Under the pieces are notes generated by a model, which saw only the letters and a list, made by a program, of their open reading frames with translations, ran no database searches and was not told the DNA's origin. Below, one piece after another: positions 30,929-40,442 of a stretch of DNA of 54,912 nucleotides (position 1 is its first letter; the number at the start of each line of letters is the position of its first letter). Origin of the DNA: Proteobacteria bacterium UBA3413 (GTDB taxonomy: Bacteria > Pseudomonadota > Gammaproteobacteria > Magnimaribacterales > D2472). The position numbers and the translations under genes are program-made. Location: the NCBI GenBank assembly GCA_002358345.1, contig DEOR01000044.1:24169-79080 (forward strand). The letters are read 5' to 3'.

Positions 30929-31848
30929 GAGTTTAATTTTATTAATTCTTCAGCCGTTCCCATTGCAGCAGACGTCATGATGTCCAAATTACCAGCATAC
31001 TTGGGTAGGTAATGGCCTGCGCCCTCTACTTCAAGAAAAATTGATGCTTTCAGGCCCTCAAATTCTCCATATCCCGGAATCGAGCAAAGGTTATTGGATC
31101 CAAAGCGCTCAAACTGTACCTCTTGTTTTAAACGATATCCTGGAACATAGTTTTGCACTTTAGCAACCATCATCTCAACGCTCTCTTTCACTAATTGCTG
31201 GTCAACTGGATCGCATAATGTAAAGACTGTATTTCTCATCAACAAAGGTGGGTCAGCTGGATTAAGCACAATAATTGCTTTGGCCCGATCTGCTCCTCCA
31301 ACTTTCTCCAAGCCAAGGGCTGTGGTTTGAGTAAATTCATCTATGTTCGCTCTGGTTCCAGGGCCTGCAGACTTTGATGAGACTGAGGAAACGATTTCAG
31401 CATACCGGACACTAGAGATTTGATTGACTGCAGCCACCATGGGAATAGTTGCTTGGCCGCCACAAGTGACCATGTTGACGTTTTTTTCTTGGAGGTGCTC
31501 AGGGAGGTTAACTACGGGCACGCAATATGGTCCTATAGCCGCTGGTGTTAAATCAATCATTTGCTTTCCGTCTTTTGAGATTAATTCATGGTGGGCTTTA
31601 TGAGCTCCAGCGGAAGTGGCATCAAAAAATATTTGAGTATCATTGTACTCAGGCATTTCCATAAAGCCTTGCAAGCCTTCTGAGGAAATAGGAATATTTA
31701 GAGATTGAGCCATAGCTAGGCCTTCAGATTCAGGGTCAATACCAATAACACCTGTGAGGTTGAGAACTTCAGATGTATTTACAATCTTCAGCATGAGATC
31801 AGTTCCAATATTCCCAGAACCTATAATTGCGCAGTTAGTTTTTATCAT
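30925..31848 (-). CDS. hsaG: Acylating acetaldehyde/propionaldehyde dehydrogenase HsaG
   Basis: 307 residues of the DmpF/MhpF family. The NAD motif is GSGNIGTDLM (10-19), the catalytic Cys lies in VTCGGQATIP (near 131), and the DmpF signature SSVSSKSAGPGTRANIDEFT follows. It converts the aldehyde from HsaF to an acyl-CoA (propionyl-CoA in steroid breakdown). It is two bases from hsaE and overlaps hsaF, the standard meta-cleavage lower-pathway order. Confidence 0.94.
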   Translation of the reverse strand: MIKTNCAIIGSGNIGTDLMLKIVNTSEVLNLTGVIGIDPESEGLAMAQSLNIPISSEGLQGFMEMPEYNDTQIFFDATSAGAHKAHHELISKDGKQMIDLTPAAIGPYCVPVVNLPEHLQEKNVNMVTCGGQATIPMVAAVNQISSVRYAEIVSSVSSKSAGPGTRANIDEFTQTTALGLEKVGGADRAKAIIVLNPADPPLLMRNTVFTLCDPVDQQLVKESVEMMVAKVQNYVPGYRLKQEVQFERFGSNNLCSIPGYGEFEGLKASIFLEVEGAGHYLPKYAGNLDIMTSAAMGTAEELIKLNS

Positions 31849-31850
31849 AA

Positions 31851-32636
31851 TTAAATAAAATTGATCTCGCAGGTCCCAACACCTTTGAGTTCCATTAAAA
31901 ATTTATCTCCGGGAACTGCTGGCTCCAAAGGTACCAAAGAACCAGATAAAATAATTTCATTTTTCAGCAAAGGAATGTCGTATTCACCCAAAGTGTTTGC
32001 CAGCCATGCAACTGCTTCTGCAGGATGACCTTGAACTGCAGAACCAACCCCTGACGATAGGAACTCTCCATTCTTATGCACCTCGACCTCCAAGGTATTC
32101 ATAGAAAACTTGTCAGGGGGGCACTCGCCCTCACCTAAGACAAATATTCCACAAGAGGCATTGTCAGCCACGGTATCTTGAATTTTAATGTTCCAGTCAA
32201 GAATGCGGGAATCAACGATCTCAAAACAAGGCAAGATTTTAGCAGTTGCTTGGATCACATCTTCTTTAGTGATTCCAGGACCATGCAAATCATCTTTTAA
32301 AATAAATGCTATTTCTGCTTCGGCGCGAGGTTGAATTAATGAGCCTTGTATAGAGAAGTCTGATTTATTTAAAACCTGCATAGTATTAGTCAAAAAACCA
32401 AAATCTGGCTGGTTAACTCCGAGCATCTCCTGAACCACCGAGCTTGTTACACCAATTTTTTTGCCCACAATTTTTTCGCCCTGCTCTTCACGGAGCGATA
32501 AGAATTTGCGGGAAATTTGATATGCATCGTTAATATTAATTTCAGGAAATTTATCTGTTAAAGGTGCAATCGTTTGCTGATTTCTTAGCGCTAAAAATAG
32601 CTCAGCCGCGATGTCATTGATCGTATTTAAGTTCAT
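31851..32636 (-). CDS. hsaE: 2-hydroxydienoate hydratase HsaE/MhpD-like
   Basis: 261 residues of the MhpD/FAH-like family. Signature parts are GKKIGVTSSVVQEMLGVNQPDFG, RAEAEIAFIL (metal-binding Glu residues) and EIVDSRI. It hydrates 2-hydroxy-2,4-dienoates to 4-hydroxy-2-oxo acids; in the steroid route the substrate is 2-hydroxyhexa-2,4-dienoate. It lies 3 bases after hsaD and 2 bases before hsaG. Confidence 0.92.
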   Translation of the reverse strand: MNLNTINDIAAELFLALRNQQTIAPLTDKFPEININDAYQISRKFLSLREEQGEKIVGKKIGVTSSVVQEMLGVNQPDFGFLTNTMQVLNKSDFSIQGSLIQPRAEAEIAFILKDDLHGPGITKEDVIQATAKILPCFEIVDSRILDWNIKIQDTVADNASCGIFVLGEGECPPDKFSMNTLEVEVHKNGEFLSSGVGSAVQGHPAEAVAWLANTLGEYDIPLLKNEIILSGSLVPLEPAVPGDKFLMELKGVGTCEINFI

Positions 32637-32639
32637 TAT

Positions 32640-33449
32640 CTAGTTCTTTAAAAAATTAATACAAGCGGAATTAAAAACCTCTTCTTGCTCTATCATGACC
32701 CAATGACCGCACTGACTGAATAGCATGACTTGGGCATTGGGACAATGCTCGCCTATTTTCATAGCACCAGATACAGGGATAAATTGATCGTTCATGCCCC
32801 AAAATGCTAATACCGGCTGATGCAGAAGATGTAATTGCTCTTCCATGTTTGGAATTGCCATGGTTGCCAAGACTTGAGAGTTCATAAGGGGCAAAATCTC
32901 CATTCTTTCTTGAACCATCTCGTCGGTAACGATGGAAGCGTCATAGGGAAATAAAGCCAAAAGCCCCTCAATCTTTTCTTGGTTCATGTCACCGCCTAAA
33001 AAATCAGACATTAATTTTTTTATTCCTGGCATCTCATTGTACATTTCTCGATCTTCAACTCCCCCGGGTGCCATCAATATGAGCTTTTGCACACGCTCCA
33101 CATGATTTAATCCAAGACCTATAGAGAGAGCCCCGCCTAAACTATTGCCAATTAAAGAGAACTTGTGAACATCCAAGATATCTAATAGTTCTATGATTTT
33201 TTGATTGAAGTAATCCATTGAATAGACAACATTATCCGGCTTACTAGAAAAGCCATACCCAGGTAAATCAGGCAAGATCACTCTAAAGCCTGCATTTTTT
33301 AGAGCAATAAAGTTTTTTTTAAAATTGGTATATCCAGATGCCCCTGTTCCACTGCCATGGAGCAGCACCACAACCTCGCCTTCACCTTCATCGTAATAAT
33401 GAAAGCGAAAACCATCTTGAACATCAATATATTGGCCTTCTGGGATCAT
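32640..33449 (-). CDS. hsaD: Meta-cleavage product hydrolase HsaD/BphD-like
   Basis: 269 residues, alpha/beta hydrolase. The oxyanion segment is LLHGSGTGASGYTNF, the nucleophile elbow GNSLGG (Ser near 103), the acid Asp in GMNDQFIPVSG and the base His in CGHWVMIEQ (near 249). In steroid degradation HsaD cleaves 4,9-DSHA into HIP and a hydroxydienoate. Its placement with hsaE, hsaG and hsaF, plus ipd genes nearby, favours HsaD over biphenyl-type BphD. Confidence 0.92.
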   Translation of the reverse strand: MIPEGQYIDVQDGFRFHYYDEGEGEVVVLLHGSGTGASGYTNFKKNFIALKNAGFRVILPDLPGYGFSSKPDNVVYSMDYFNQKIIELLDILDVHKFSLIGNSLGGALSIGLGLNHVERVQKLILMAPGGVEDREMYNEMPGIKKLMSDFLGGDMNQEKIEGLLALFPYDASIVTDEMVQERMEILPLMNSQVLATMAIPNMEEQLHLLHQPVLAFWGMNDQFIPVSGAMKIGEHCPNAQVMLFSQCGHWVMIEQEEVFNSACINFLKN

Positions 33450-33453
33450 AAAA

Positions 33454-34800
33454 TTAAATCTTTGTGAGGGTTATGGGCAGCCCATCAATAGGCCTAGGCA
33501 AATGAACATGCATGAATGCTGGATCATAGTCAGGACGAAGAGTGACCTTGTAATTTTTTAATAATCTAAATAAGTACAATTTGGCATTCATTAACGCGAA
33601 ATGCATGCCTATGCATTTGTGTGCACCGCCACCAAATGGAACATAATTAAATCCATGTCTTTTATGCTCCGACCTTTCAGGAGAAAATCTCATAGGATCA
33701 AACTCCAAGGGATTGGACCACCATTCTTCCATTCGATGAGTAAATGGTGGGCTAAGCATGATCATAGTATTTGCAGGAATATCATAACCATGAACATGGA
33801 CATCTCGCGTAGTTCTTCGATTCAAGATCATTACGGAAGGATAGAATCTTAATGTTTCTTGAAAAACATATTCCGTTAATGTCATCTCAGATAAATCCTC
33901 AAAAGTTGGCATCTCATTGTTAATATTAAAAATTTCATTTCTAACTTTATCTTGCCATTCTGGATTTTTGCCAAGGTAGTAAAGAATATTAGTTAAAGCG
34001 CTTGTTGTGGTATCAAATGCAGCAAATAATAAAAATGCCATGTGGCCATCAATATCTGCATCATCAAGGTATTCACCATCCTCATCTTGTGCATTGCAAT
34101 AACGAGTAAACATATCCTCAGCATCAGAACCCCTGCGAAGTGGAATATTTGTTTTAAAAAATTGTCTAAGCTCCTCTCTTGCTTTCAGTGATTTGCTAAA
34201 GGTTGTAAATGGAATGTTATAGGGCAAAGGAGTGATTAAGCCTTTGTTAATTGTTTCAAAAATATAATTTAATCTCTGAGCCTCTGGGCTCTTCTCATCT
34301 AGGCCTATGAATACTCTTGCAGCAACATCCATGAGCGTTTCTTGAATAGCATCGTAAAAAATAAACTCTTCGTTAACAGGCATTGCTTGAATTCTTCTTT
34401 CTTGAATGGGATTGAGCATCTCCACATACGATTTCAATGCCTCTGTTTTAAAAGCCGGCTGAGAGGCTCGTCTTGTTCTCTTATGCTGCTTGTCATCCCT
34501 GATAAGCATGCCCTCAGGATATAAGGTGCCTAAAGAGCTTCCATATCCGCCTGCAGAGCTAAAATTACCTTTGGGATCAAAGAGCGCTGCCTCATTAAAC
34601 TCTGGTCCTAAGCACATCAAGATTCTTTGATTTTTTACCATATCTAAGCGCGAAACAGGGCCAAATCTTTCATAATGGTCAGTGCAAAAACCAACCGTAT
34701 CCTTAACCAAATCAATGGTCTTGCCTAAAAATGGTAACCCGTATTCTCCTGGGAATTGAGAGAGATCTCGATTATCTGGTGCTAATTTAATCTTTGACAT
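33454..34800 (-). CDS. Cytochrome P450
   Basis: 448 residues. The heme-Cys loop FGGGAHKCIG is near 387-396, the I-helix oxygen motif AAFDTTTS near 255, the K-helix ETLRFYPS, and the RFSPER meander. There is no N-terminal membrane anchor, so it is soluble and needs separate redox partners, none of which is in the window. The heme loop resembles CYP51/CYP26/CYP120-type enzymes more than the CYP125 or CYP142 side-chain oxidases of actinobacteria. Context suggests a steroid or isoprenoid substrate; the exact family is not assigned. Confidence 0.92.
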   Translation of the reverse strand: MSKIKLAPDNRDLSQFPGEYGLPFLGKTIDLVKDTVGFCTDHYERFGPVSRLDMVKNQRILMCLGPEFNEAALFDPKGNFSSAGGYGSSLGTLYPEGMLIRDDKQHKRTRRASQPAFKTEALKSYVEMLNPIQERRIQAMPVNEEFIFYDAIQETLMDVAARVFIGLDEKSPEAQRLNYIFETINKGLITPLPYNIPFTTFSKSLKAREELRQFFKTNIPLRRGSDAEDMFTRYCNAQDEDGEYLDDADIDGHMAFLLFAAFDTTTSALTNILYYLGKNPEWQDKVRNEIFNINNEMPTFEDLSEMTLTEYVFQETLRFYPSVMILNRRTTRDVHVHGYDIPANTMIMLSPPFTHRMEEWWSNPLEFDPMRFSPERSEHKRHGFNYVPFGGGAHKCIGMHFALMNAKLYLFRLLKNYKVTLRPDYDPAFMHVHLPRPIDGLPITLTKI

Positions 34801-34812
34801 GGTGCTACCTTA

Positions 34813-35586
34813 CTATGAATTCTTACTTAATAGTTTCCACCAGTAATTTGGGAAAAACCTTCGAATTCTAGTTGCATACAACGCATCGGAGGTCGGAAAA
34901 CAAATAACTTTATTAGTCAATAAATCTCTTTCTATGGCTGTGACCACTTCTTCTGGATCATTGAGAGCCCCTTTGTTTCTTGCCTTGCTAATAGAGCTCG
35001 GGGCGTCAGTCTCATCAACAAATCTCATTAATGGGGTATCTGTCATAGCTGGGCAAACCAGTAAAACTCGAATAGCTGTATCTTCTAATTCTTTAGCTAA
35101 AATTTCTCCAAACATATTTACTGCAGCTTTAGAGGCACTATAAGCAGCCATATTTTCAACCGGGCATGTGCCTGCAATAGAGCCAAAAAGTATAATTTGT
35201 CCCTCGTTTCTCTCCATCATTTCAGGGAGAACACTTGTAACAATATTAACCGTGCCTTCGTAATTAATTCTCATGAGCATGTTAATAGAGTCAGCGGATA
35301 AGTCTGACACTTTGCCCATTGGCATAATAGCGCCTGCATTTGTCACGCGATCTATGGGACCTAGCTCACTTTGCACTTGTTGAACCATGGCTTTAACTGC
35401 TGAAGTGTCTGACAGATCGCACGGAAAAATAGAAATATTATTAGATTCTTGTTTAAGGTCATGCAGCGCGCTTTCATTAACATCAACTGCGGCAACATGC
35501 ACACCGTCAGCGGCCAATCGTTTGGCTGAAATTCTTCCCATGCCACTTGCGGCACCGGTTACCAATGCAATTTTTATATCTGTCAA
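34813..35586 (-). CDS. Short-chain dehydrogenase/reductase (possible hydroxysteroid dehydrogenase)
   Basis: 257 residues. Rossmann motif TGAASGMG (10-17), NAGA near 88-91, active-site Ser in LFGSIAG and YSASK. The C-terminal extension (TRIRRFFPNYWWKLL) is typical of membrane-associated SDRs. It sits 12 bases upstream of the P450 gene. A hydroxysteroid dehydrogenase role is inferred only from location. Confidence 0.85.
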   Translation of the reverse strand: MTDIKIALVTGAASGMGRISAKRLAADGVHVAAVDVNESALHDLKQESNNISIFPCDLSDTSAVKAMVQQVQSELGPIDRVTNAGAIMPMGKVSDLSADSINMLMRINYEGTVNIVTSVLPEMMERNEGQIILFGSIAGTCPVENMAAYSASKAAVNMFGEILAKELEDTAIRVLLVCPAMTDTPLMRFVDETDAPSSISKARNKGALNDPEEVVTAIERDLLTNKVICFPTSDALYATRIRRFFPNYWWKLLSKNS

Positions 35587-35596
35587 AATATATCCC

Positions 35597-36304
35597 CTAT
35601 GATTTATTGTCTTTTATCATTCTATAACGACTTGTTGGAATTACTTCAATCTTTTGAAAATCAATAAAACTACTACAACTACTCATCATTAATTCGGTAT
35701 TTTTTAGGAGCAGCTCAGCGTTGTTTTCTGCATTATAAAAAATAGATGGATTGGACATAGCCTCAGATGGAAAACACTCCTCGATCACAGCTATAAAGTT
35801 TGGAGAATCTTTTTGCAGCGGTCTAACAACAGTATTCTGCACATAGGTAAAATTTGATTGCGTCTCAATGGCAATTTTAGTGTGATGATGAGTCCAGTGA
35901 TCAAACCAATCAAAGTCACTCATATCAAGAGGTTTTTCTAAAAAAACGACTTGGGAAAATCCATCGCTTCTTTTGCCTTGATGATCCTTGCTATCATCCT
36001 GAAGAATAATCGACTCACTAACAATAAAACCTTCAACCTTTGAAGTTAAATGCTTAAGGATAGAAATAATGTTTTCAGAATAGTACTGGCTGACCACTTT
36101 AATAAAAACTATTGCATCAGGGTTTTTAGAATAATTTGTTTGAGCTAGCGCTGCTGCTGCATCGACATCCTCATCTGCAATGTTGACTTGCAAATCACTG
36201 ACTAAAGATTCTAAAGTTTCTGGTAAATCAACAAGCAGAGATTGTTTAAATTTTTCTAACGACTCAGATTCTCTTCTCCAAAGTTTAAAAACAATCTTTT
36301 CCAT
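35597..36304 (-). CDS. EthD-like protein of steroid clusters
   Basis: 235 residues, two weakly similar halves. The second half has SQVVFLEKP, FDWFDHWTHHHTKIAIETQ and YVQNTVVRPL, the pattern of EthD/ABM-type ferredoxin-fold domains; the first half (MEKIVFKLWRRE) looks like a second, more diverged copy. EthD-like proteins recur in sterol and polyketide clusters with unknown role. It is directly adjacent to ipdF (no gap) and 10 bases from the SDR. Function unknown. Confidence 0.6.
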   Translation of the reverse strand: MEKIVFKLWRRESESLEKFKQSLLVDLPETLESLVSDLQVNIADEDVDAAAALAQTNYSKNPDAIVFIKVVSQYYSENIISILKHLTSKVEGFIVSESIILQDDSKDHQGKRSDGFSQVVFLEKPLDMSDFDWFDHWTHHHTKIAIETQSNFTYVQNTVVRPLQKDSPNFIAVIEECFPSEAMSNPSIFYNAENNAELLLKNTELMMSSCSSFIDFQKIEVIPTSRYRMIKDNKS

Positions 36305-37087
36305 TTACGCTCTCTGAGAAGAAACTGAAATGACTTCACCGGTCATATAAGAAGACAGGTCTGAGGCTAAAAATAAAATTACATTTGCCACTTCCCATGG
36401 TTCAGCGCCTCTTCCATAGGCTTCTTGTGAGGATAGACTGTCAATAAGCTCTAAAGAGCTCGTCTTAGCAAGATGGGGATTCATCGCAAGGCTTGGCGCT
36501 ACAGCATTAATTCGTATTCCATGCTCAACAGTCTCCATGGCAACACATCTAGTTAAAGCCATTACACCAGCTTTAGCAGCAGCATAATGAGATTGACCTG
36601 CTTGCGCTCGCCACCCTAAAACAGAAGCATTGTTCACGATAATGCCTTGGGTCTCTTTTAAAATAGGGATAGCCGCTCGCATCATCTTCATTGCACCATT
36701 GAGGGTTACATCCATGACTAAATTCCAAGCATCATTGCTCATGGTTTCTAGCGACGACTCGCCACCCAAACCTGCATTATTAATAACTCCATCCAAATGA
36801 GAAAAACGCTCAAGTGCATGCTTGAACATCGCATCAATATCTTCGTCGGAGGTAACATTGCAAAGACAGCCATCAACCTCTCCTAATTTTAAACTCCGAA
36901 GGCTTTCAATCGCTTGATCTAACCTGCCCTGATGCACATCAGAAATAAAAACATTTGCACCTTCTTCTAAAAATCTTTTTGCAGTTGAGAATCCGATGCC
37001 AGCACCAGCTGAAGCAGTCAATAAGATGTTTTTACCAACAAAGAGATTGCGGCCCTCAGGGTATTTTGGATTCATTAAATTATTCAT
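36305..37087 (-). CDS. ipdF: SDR IpdF-like (HIP-CoA pathway 5-hydroxyl oxidoreductase)
   Basis: 260 residues. The motif ASAGAGIGFSTAKRFLEEG is followed by VFISDVHQGRLDQA, a sequence close to actinobacterial IpdF rather than to ordinary SDRs. NNAG, the Ser in NNASVLGW and YAAAK complete the active site. IpdF oxidises the 5-hydroxyl of the HIP-CoA intermediate during C/D-ring degradation. It overlaps fadA6 by 4 bases. Confidence 0.8.
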   Translation of the reverse strand: MNNLMNPKYPEGRNLFVGKNILLTASAGAGIGFSTAKRFLEEGANVFISDVHQGRLDQAIESLRSLKLGEVDGCLCNVTSDEDIDAMFKHALERFSHLDGVINNAGLGGESSLETMSNDAWNLVMDVTLNGAMKMMRAAIPILKETQGIIVNNASVLGWRAQAGQSHYAAAKAGVMALTRCVAMETVEHGIRINAVAPSLAMNPHLAKTSSLELIDSLSSQEAYGRGAEPWEVANVILFLASDLSSYMTGEVISVSSQRA

Positions 37088-38238
37088 GAGCAGTTCTCTA
37101 AAATAGTAACATTTGCCTGACCGCCACCCTCACACATTGTCTGCAAGCCATAACGAATGTTGTCTCTTTTCATCGAGTGAATCATGGTGGTCATAAGCCT
37201 AGCTCCGGTAGCGCCCAGGGGATGCCCAAGAGCTATCGCCCCGCCGTTCACATTAATTTGATCCATAGGATATTGCATTTCTTTTTGCCATGCCATCGCA
37301 ACAGATGCGAAAGCTTCATTGATTTCTACTATGCCAATATCATTGAGGCTGATCCCTGATTTTTTAATTGCATACTCTGTCGCAGGCATGGGAGCTGTGA
37401 GCATCCAGATTGGATCATCTGCTCTAACGCTAATATGAGCAACGCGAGCTAAGGGAGTGAGGTTATGCTCCTTAAGAATTTTTTCAGACACTATGAGGAT
37501 TGCAGAGGAGGCATCAGCATTTTGTGAGGAGATTGCAGCAGTAATATCATGTCCTTCAATAATAGGATTGAGTGATGCCATTTTCTCCAATGATGTCTCA
37601 GCTCTGGGGGTTTCATCAGTATGGAAATCGCCAATTGGAACAATTTCATCTGCAAAATGATTGGCCTTGATTGCTCGCATGGCTTTTTGATGGCTGTCAA
37701 AGGCAAAGCTCTCCATCTCTGCTCTAGAAATTTTCCACTTTTCTGCAATCATTTGCGCAGAATTAAACTGGCTAACTTCCTGTGTTCCATAACGCTTGAC
37801 CCATCCGATAGAGCCAGAAAAGGGGTCATCAAAGCCCAGAGCTTGGCCAGCCAACATGGCATAAGAAATAGGGATCATGTTCATGTTTTGGACCCCGCCT
37901 GCAATCACAACATCAGCCGTGCCAGACATGATGGCTTGAGTGGCAAAATGCACGGCTTGTTGAGAGGAGCCACATTGACGATCAACGGTAGTCCCTGGAA
38001 CATGCTCCGGAAGTCCTGCTGCTAGCCAACAAGTTCTTGCTATATCCCCTGCTTGAGGCCCAACAGTATCAACGCACCCAAAAATAACATCCTCAACTAA
38101 ACCCGGATCTAGATTGATTTTATCAAACGTAGCCGAAAGAATAGCGGCGCCTAGATCGGCGGGGTGCATATTGGACAAAGAACCTTTCTTCTTTCCAATT
38201 GGGGTCCTTAAGGCGCTAACAATATAGGCATCTTGCAT
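37084..38238 (-). CDS. fadA6: Thiolase FadA6-like
   Basis: 384 residues. The nucleophile Cys is in TTVDRQCGSSQQAV (near 90), with the C-terminal HPLGATGARL and CEGGGQANV, the second Cys. Sequence blocks such as GCVDTVGPQAGDIARTCWLAAGL and RYGTQEVSQF match FadA6, the thiolase that acts after C-ring opening in HIP-CoA breakdown, better than fatty-acid thiolases. It is 11 bases downstream of the acyl-CoA dehydrogenase pair and overlaps ipdF. Confidence 0.9.
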   Translation of the reverse strand: MQDAYIVSALRTPIGKKKGSLSNMHPADLGAAILSATFDKINLDPGLVEDVIFGCVDTVGPQAGDIARTCWLAAGLPEHVPGTTVDRQCGSSQQAVHFATQAIMSGTADVVIAGGVQNMNMIPISYAMLAGQALGFDDPFSGSIGWVKRYGTQEVSQFNSAQMIAEKWKISRAEMESFAFDSHQKAMRAIKANHFADEIVPIGDFHTDETPRAETSLEKMASLNPIIEGHDITAAISSQNADASSAILIVSEKILKEHNLTPLARVAHISVRADDPIWMLTAPMPATEYAIKKSGISLNDIGIVEINEAFASVAMAWQKEMQYPMDQINVNGGAIALGHPLGATGARLMTTMIHSMKRDNIRYGLQTMCEGGGQANVTILENCS

Positions 38239-38249
38239 ATTTAATTCCT

Positions 38250-39287
38250 CTAAAAAGTGTATAGAACGCCAAGCTCATCTTTTGATGACTTGAGTGTATT
38301 AAAAATAATATCTTGTTGTTTGTCTTCATTGCCCCAGCAAGCCATTAAAGACCAAGCTTTTCGCATAAAAATATGAAGATCCATCTCCCACGTGTATCCC
38401 ATGGCACCATGAACCTGAATGCTATTCTTACAGGCAAGCTCTGCAGCTCTAGAACTCATATACTTTGCGTGAGCACAATGCAAAGCAGATTTAGGATTAT
38501 TGTCTGCCAAAGAATAGGCTGCGCGATAAACTGCTGGCCTAGCAAACTCTATTGCTACAGCAACATCAGCCAGCATATGCTTCACTGCTTGAAACGAGCC
38601 AATAGGCTTACCAAATTGAGTTCTATCAAGAGCATAAGCTGAGCTTAGATCAATCATCTTTTGTGATAATCCAACCAAAAAAGCCGCAGTCATAAGAGCA
38701 CCCCTTGATGACACAGCAGAATTTAATATTTCAAAATTTTCAGTTGATGAGATGGAGTGATTGATAGATTTAATCTTAGCTAACTCCCTAGAGGGGTCGT
38801 TTGAGGCAACCTCTTCGAACTCTAAGTCATGTCTTGCAACAAACTGATAAGAGTCTTCTTCGAATAATAGGAGTCCAGCAGATTCATTTAAGAATAATGG
38901 ATTGGGTGCTAAAGGATGTGACACTGAAATATACGAAGCACCGGACATGTGATGTTCTTGAATTTTTTTCTGCATTTCAGCAGGCAGGAGATCCAAAAGA
39001 TCATTGATTAGAAAAGTTTGTTCAGCTACAGGTTCTGGGAGCCCCACGTAACCCATCTCCTCCACCATTAAGGCCAGCGCCACCTGATCCATCCCAAGAC
39101 CACCATACTCTTCTGATAAATTTGAACTCAATACGCCTAACTCCTCCAAACCCTTCCATCTATTTTGATTGAAAGATTTTTTTTCAGCCCAGCCGCTTCT
39201 TATGGATGCGGGTGTACATTCATCCTTTAAAAAAGCCTTGATGGCATCTTTAAATTGTATGTGCTCTTCAGTGAAAATAAAGTTCAT
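38250..39287 (-). CDS. Acyl-CoA dehydrogenase subunit (FadE32/33-like)
   Basis: 345 residues, shorter than canonical ACADs (about 380), with middle-domain features reduced. The C-terminal domain has YALDRTQFGKPIGSFQAVKH, then QVHGAMGYTWEMDLHIFMRKAW. Short chains of this type in steroid clusters pair with a second ACAD chain to make alpha2beta2 enzymes with shared active sites. The larger ACAD gene is 3 bases upstream, consistent with such a pair. The precise step in HIP breakdown is not resolved. Confidence 0.85.
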   Translation of the reverse strand: MNFIFTEEHIQFKDAIKAFLKDECTPASIRSGWAEKKSFNQNRWKGLEELGVLSSNLSEEYGGLGMDQVALALMVEEMGYVGLPEPVAEQTFLINDLLDLLPAEMQKKIQEHHMSGASYISVSHPLAPNPLFLNESAGLLLFEEDSYQFVARHDLEFEEVASNDPSRELAKIKSINHSISSTENFEILNSAVSSRGALMTAAFLVGLSQKMIDLSSAYALDRTQFGKPIGSFQAVKHMLADVAVAIEFARPAVYRAAYSLADNNPKSALHCAHAKYMSSRAAELACKNSIQVHGAMGYTWEMDLHIFMRKAWSLMACWGNEDKQQDIIFNTLKSSKDELGVLYTF

Positions 39288-39290
39288 GAC

Positions 39291-40442
39291 TTACTTAGGT
39301 AGCCCCAATAATCTTTCTGCAATAATATTTTTTTGAATCTCGTTGGTGCCTGCATAAATTGGCCCTGCATAAGAAAACATAAAGCCTTTAATCCATGCTG
39401 CAGCATCATGCTTTGAGTCTTGTGATAATTCAGCACTGGCTCCAAGTATCTTCAGTGCTGTTTGATGCATCATATGATCTAACTCTGACCAAAAAATTTT
39501 ACCTAAACTAGACTCTGAACCGATAGATCCACCTGCAAGCATTTTCGATGCAGTGTGATAGATACTTAGTGCATAAGATTCTGATTGTGCCCATGCTTCA
39601 ACAATCTTGGCTTGCATGACAGGCGAGCAATCTCTCTCATTGTCCAAATAAAGCTGTAATAACTTAGCTGCTGTCTGTTGAAAGCGCGCAGGACTTCTTA
39701 GCATCAACCCTCTTTCAAAACCTGCTGTTGCCATTGCAATTTTCCACCCTTCCCCATCCCCGCCTAGAAGATTCTCTACCGGCACTTTCACATCATCAAA
39801 ATATATTTCTGCAAAGCCCGGCTCACCATCTAGCTGAGCAATGGGCCTAACGGTTATGCCTGGAAGGTCTAATGGAACAAGAATAAATGATAGACCTCTA
39901 TGTCTTTCTGAATCAAGATCTGTTCTAAACAAGCCAAAAGTCCAATCCGCGTAGGCTGCGCGTGATGACCAAGTTTTTTGGCCGTTAATAGTGTAAAAAC
40001 CATCTGTCAAAACAGCCGTTGTGCGAATAGCTGCCATGTCGCTTCCCGCTCCTGGTTCCGACCATCCCTGAGCCCATATATGATCACCAGTTGCCATGGC
40101 ATTTAAAAATTTGGATTTCTGCTCATGAGTACCAAACTCCATCAAGGTAGGGCCAAGAAGAAAGACTCCATTTTGATTCACTCTCAAGGGTGCTTCTGCT
40201 CGATAGTATTCTTCTTCAAAAATTAACCACTCAATTAAATCTAGGCCTCTTCCACCATATTCTTTTGGCCAAGTCACCATGGACCAGTTACCAGAATTCA
40301 GTTTTTTTTCCCATTCTCTATGTTGCTCAAAACCCTCCTTGGTGTCTAAAGACGCAAGAGTTTTACTGGGAACATTCTGCTCAAGCCATGAGCGAATCTC
40401 TAACCTAAAAGCATCTTGCTCTGAAGTAAAATTAATCTTCAT
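39291..40442 (-). CDS. Acyl-CoA dehydrogenase (FadE30/31-like)
   Basis: 383 residues, full-length ACAD. FAD/substrate region WAQGWSEPGAGSDMAAIRT near 130, TINGQKTWSS, and the C-terminal YAGTNEIQKNIIAERLLGLP, whose Glu is the usual catalytic base position. The N-terminal block (TWPKEYGGRGLDLIEWLIFEEEY) resembles FadE30-type enzymes of the HIP pathway. It overlaps echA20 by 11 bases and is followed by the shorter ACAD. Confidence 0.88.
   Translation of the reverse strand: MKINFTSEQDAFRLEIRSWLEQNVPSKTLASLDTKEGFEQHREWEKKLNSGNWSMVTWPKEYGGRGLDLIEWLIFEEEYYRAEAPLRVNQNGVFLLGPTLMEFGTHEQKSKFLNAMATGDHIWAQGWSEPGAGSDMAAIRTTAVLTDGFYTINGQKTWSSRAAYADWTFGLFRTDLDSERHRGLSFILVPLDLPGITVRPIAQLDGEPGFAEIYFDDVKVPVENLLGGDGEGWKIAMATAGFERGLMLRSPARFQQTAAKLLQLYLDNERDCSPVMQAKIVEAWAQSESYALSIYHTASKMLAGGSIGSESSLGKIFWSELDHMMHQTALKILGASAELSQDSKHDAAAWIKGFMFSYAGPIYAGTNEIQKNIIAERLLGLPK

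Noticed and set aside
37621..38025. A 134-codon plus-strand ORF inside fadA6
   Set aside because: It lies opposite a conserved thiolase reading frame and its translation shows no family features.
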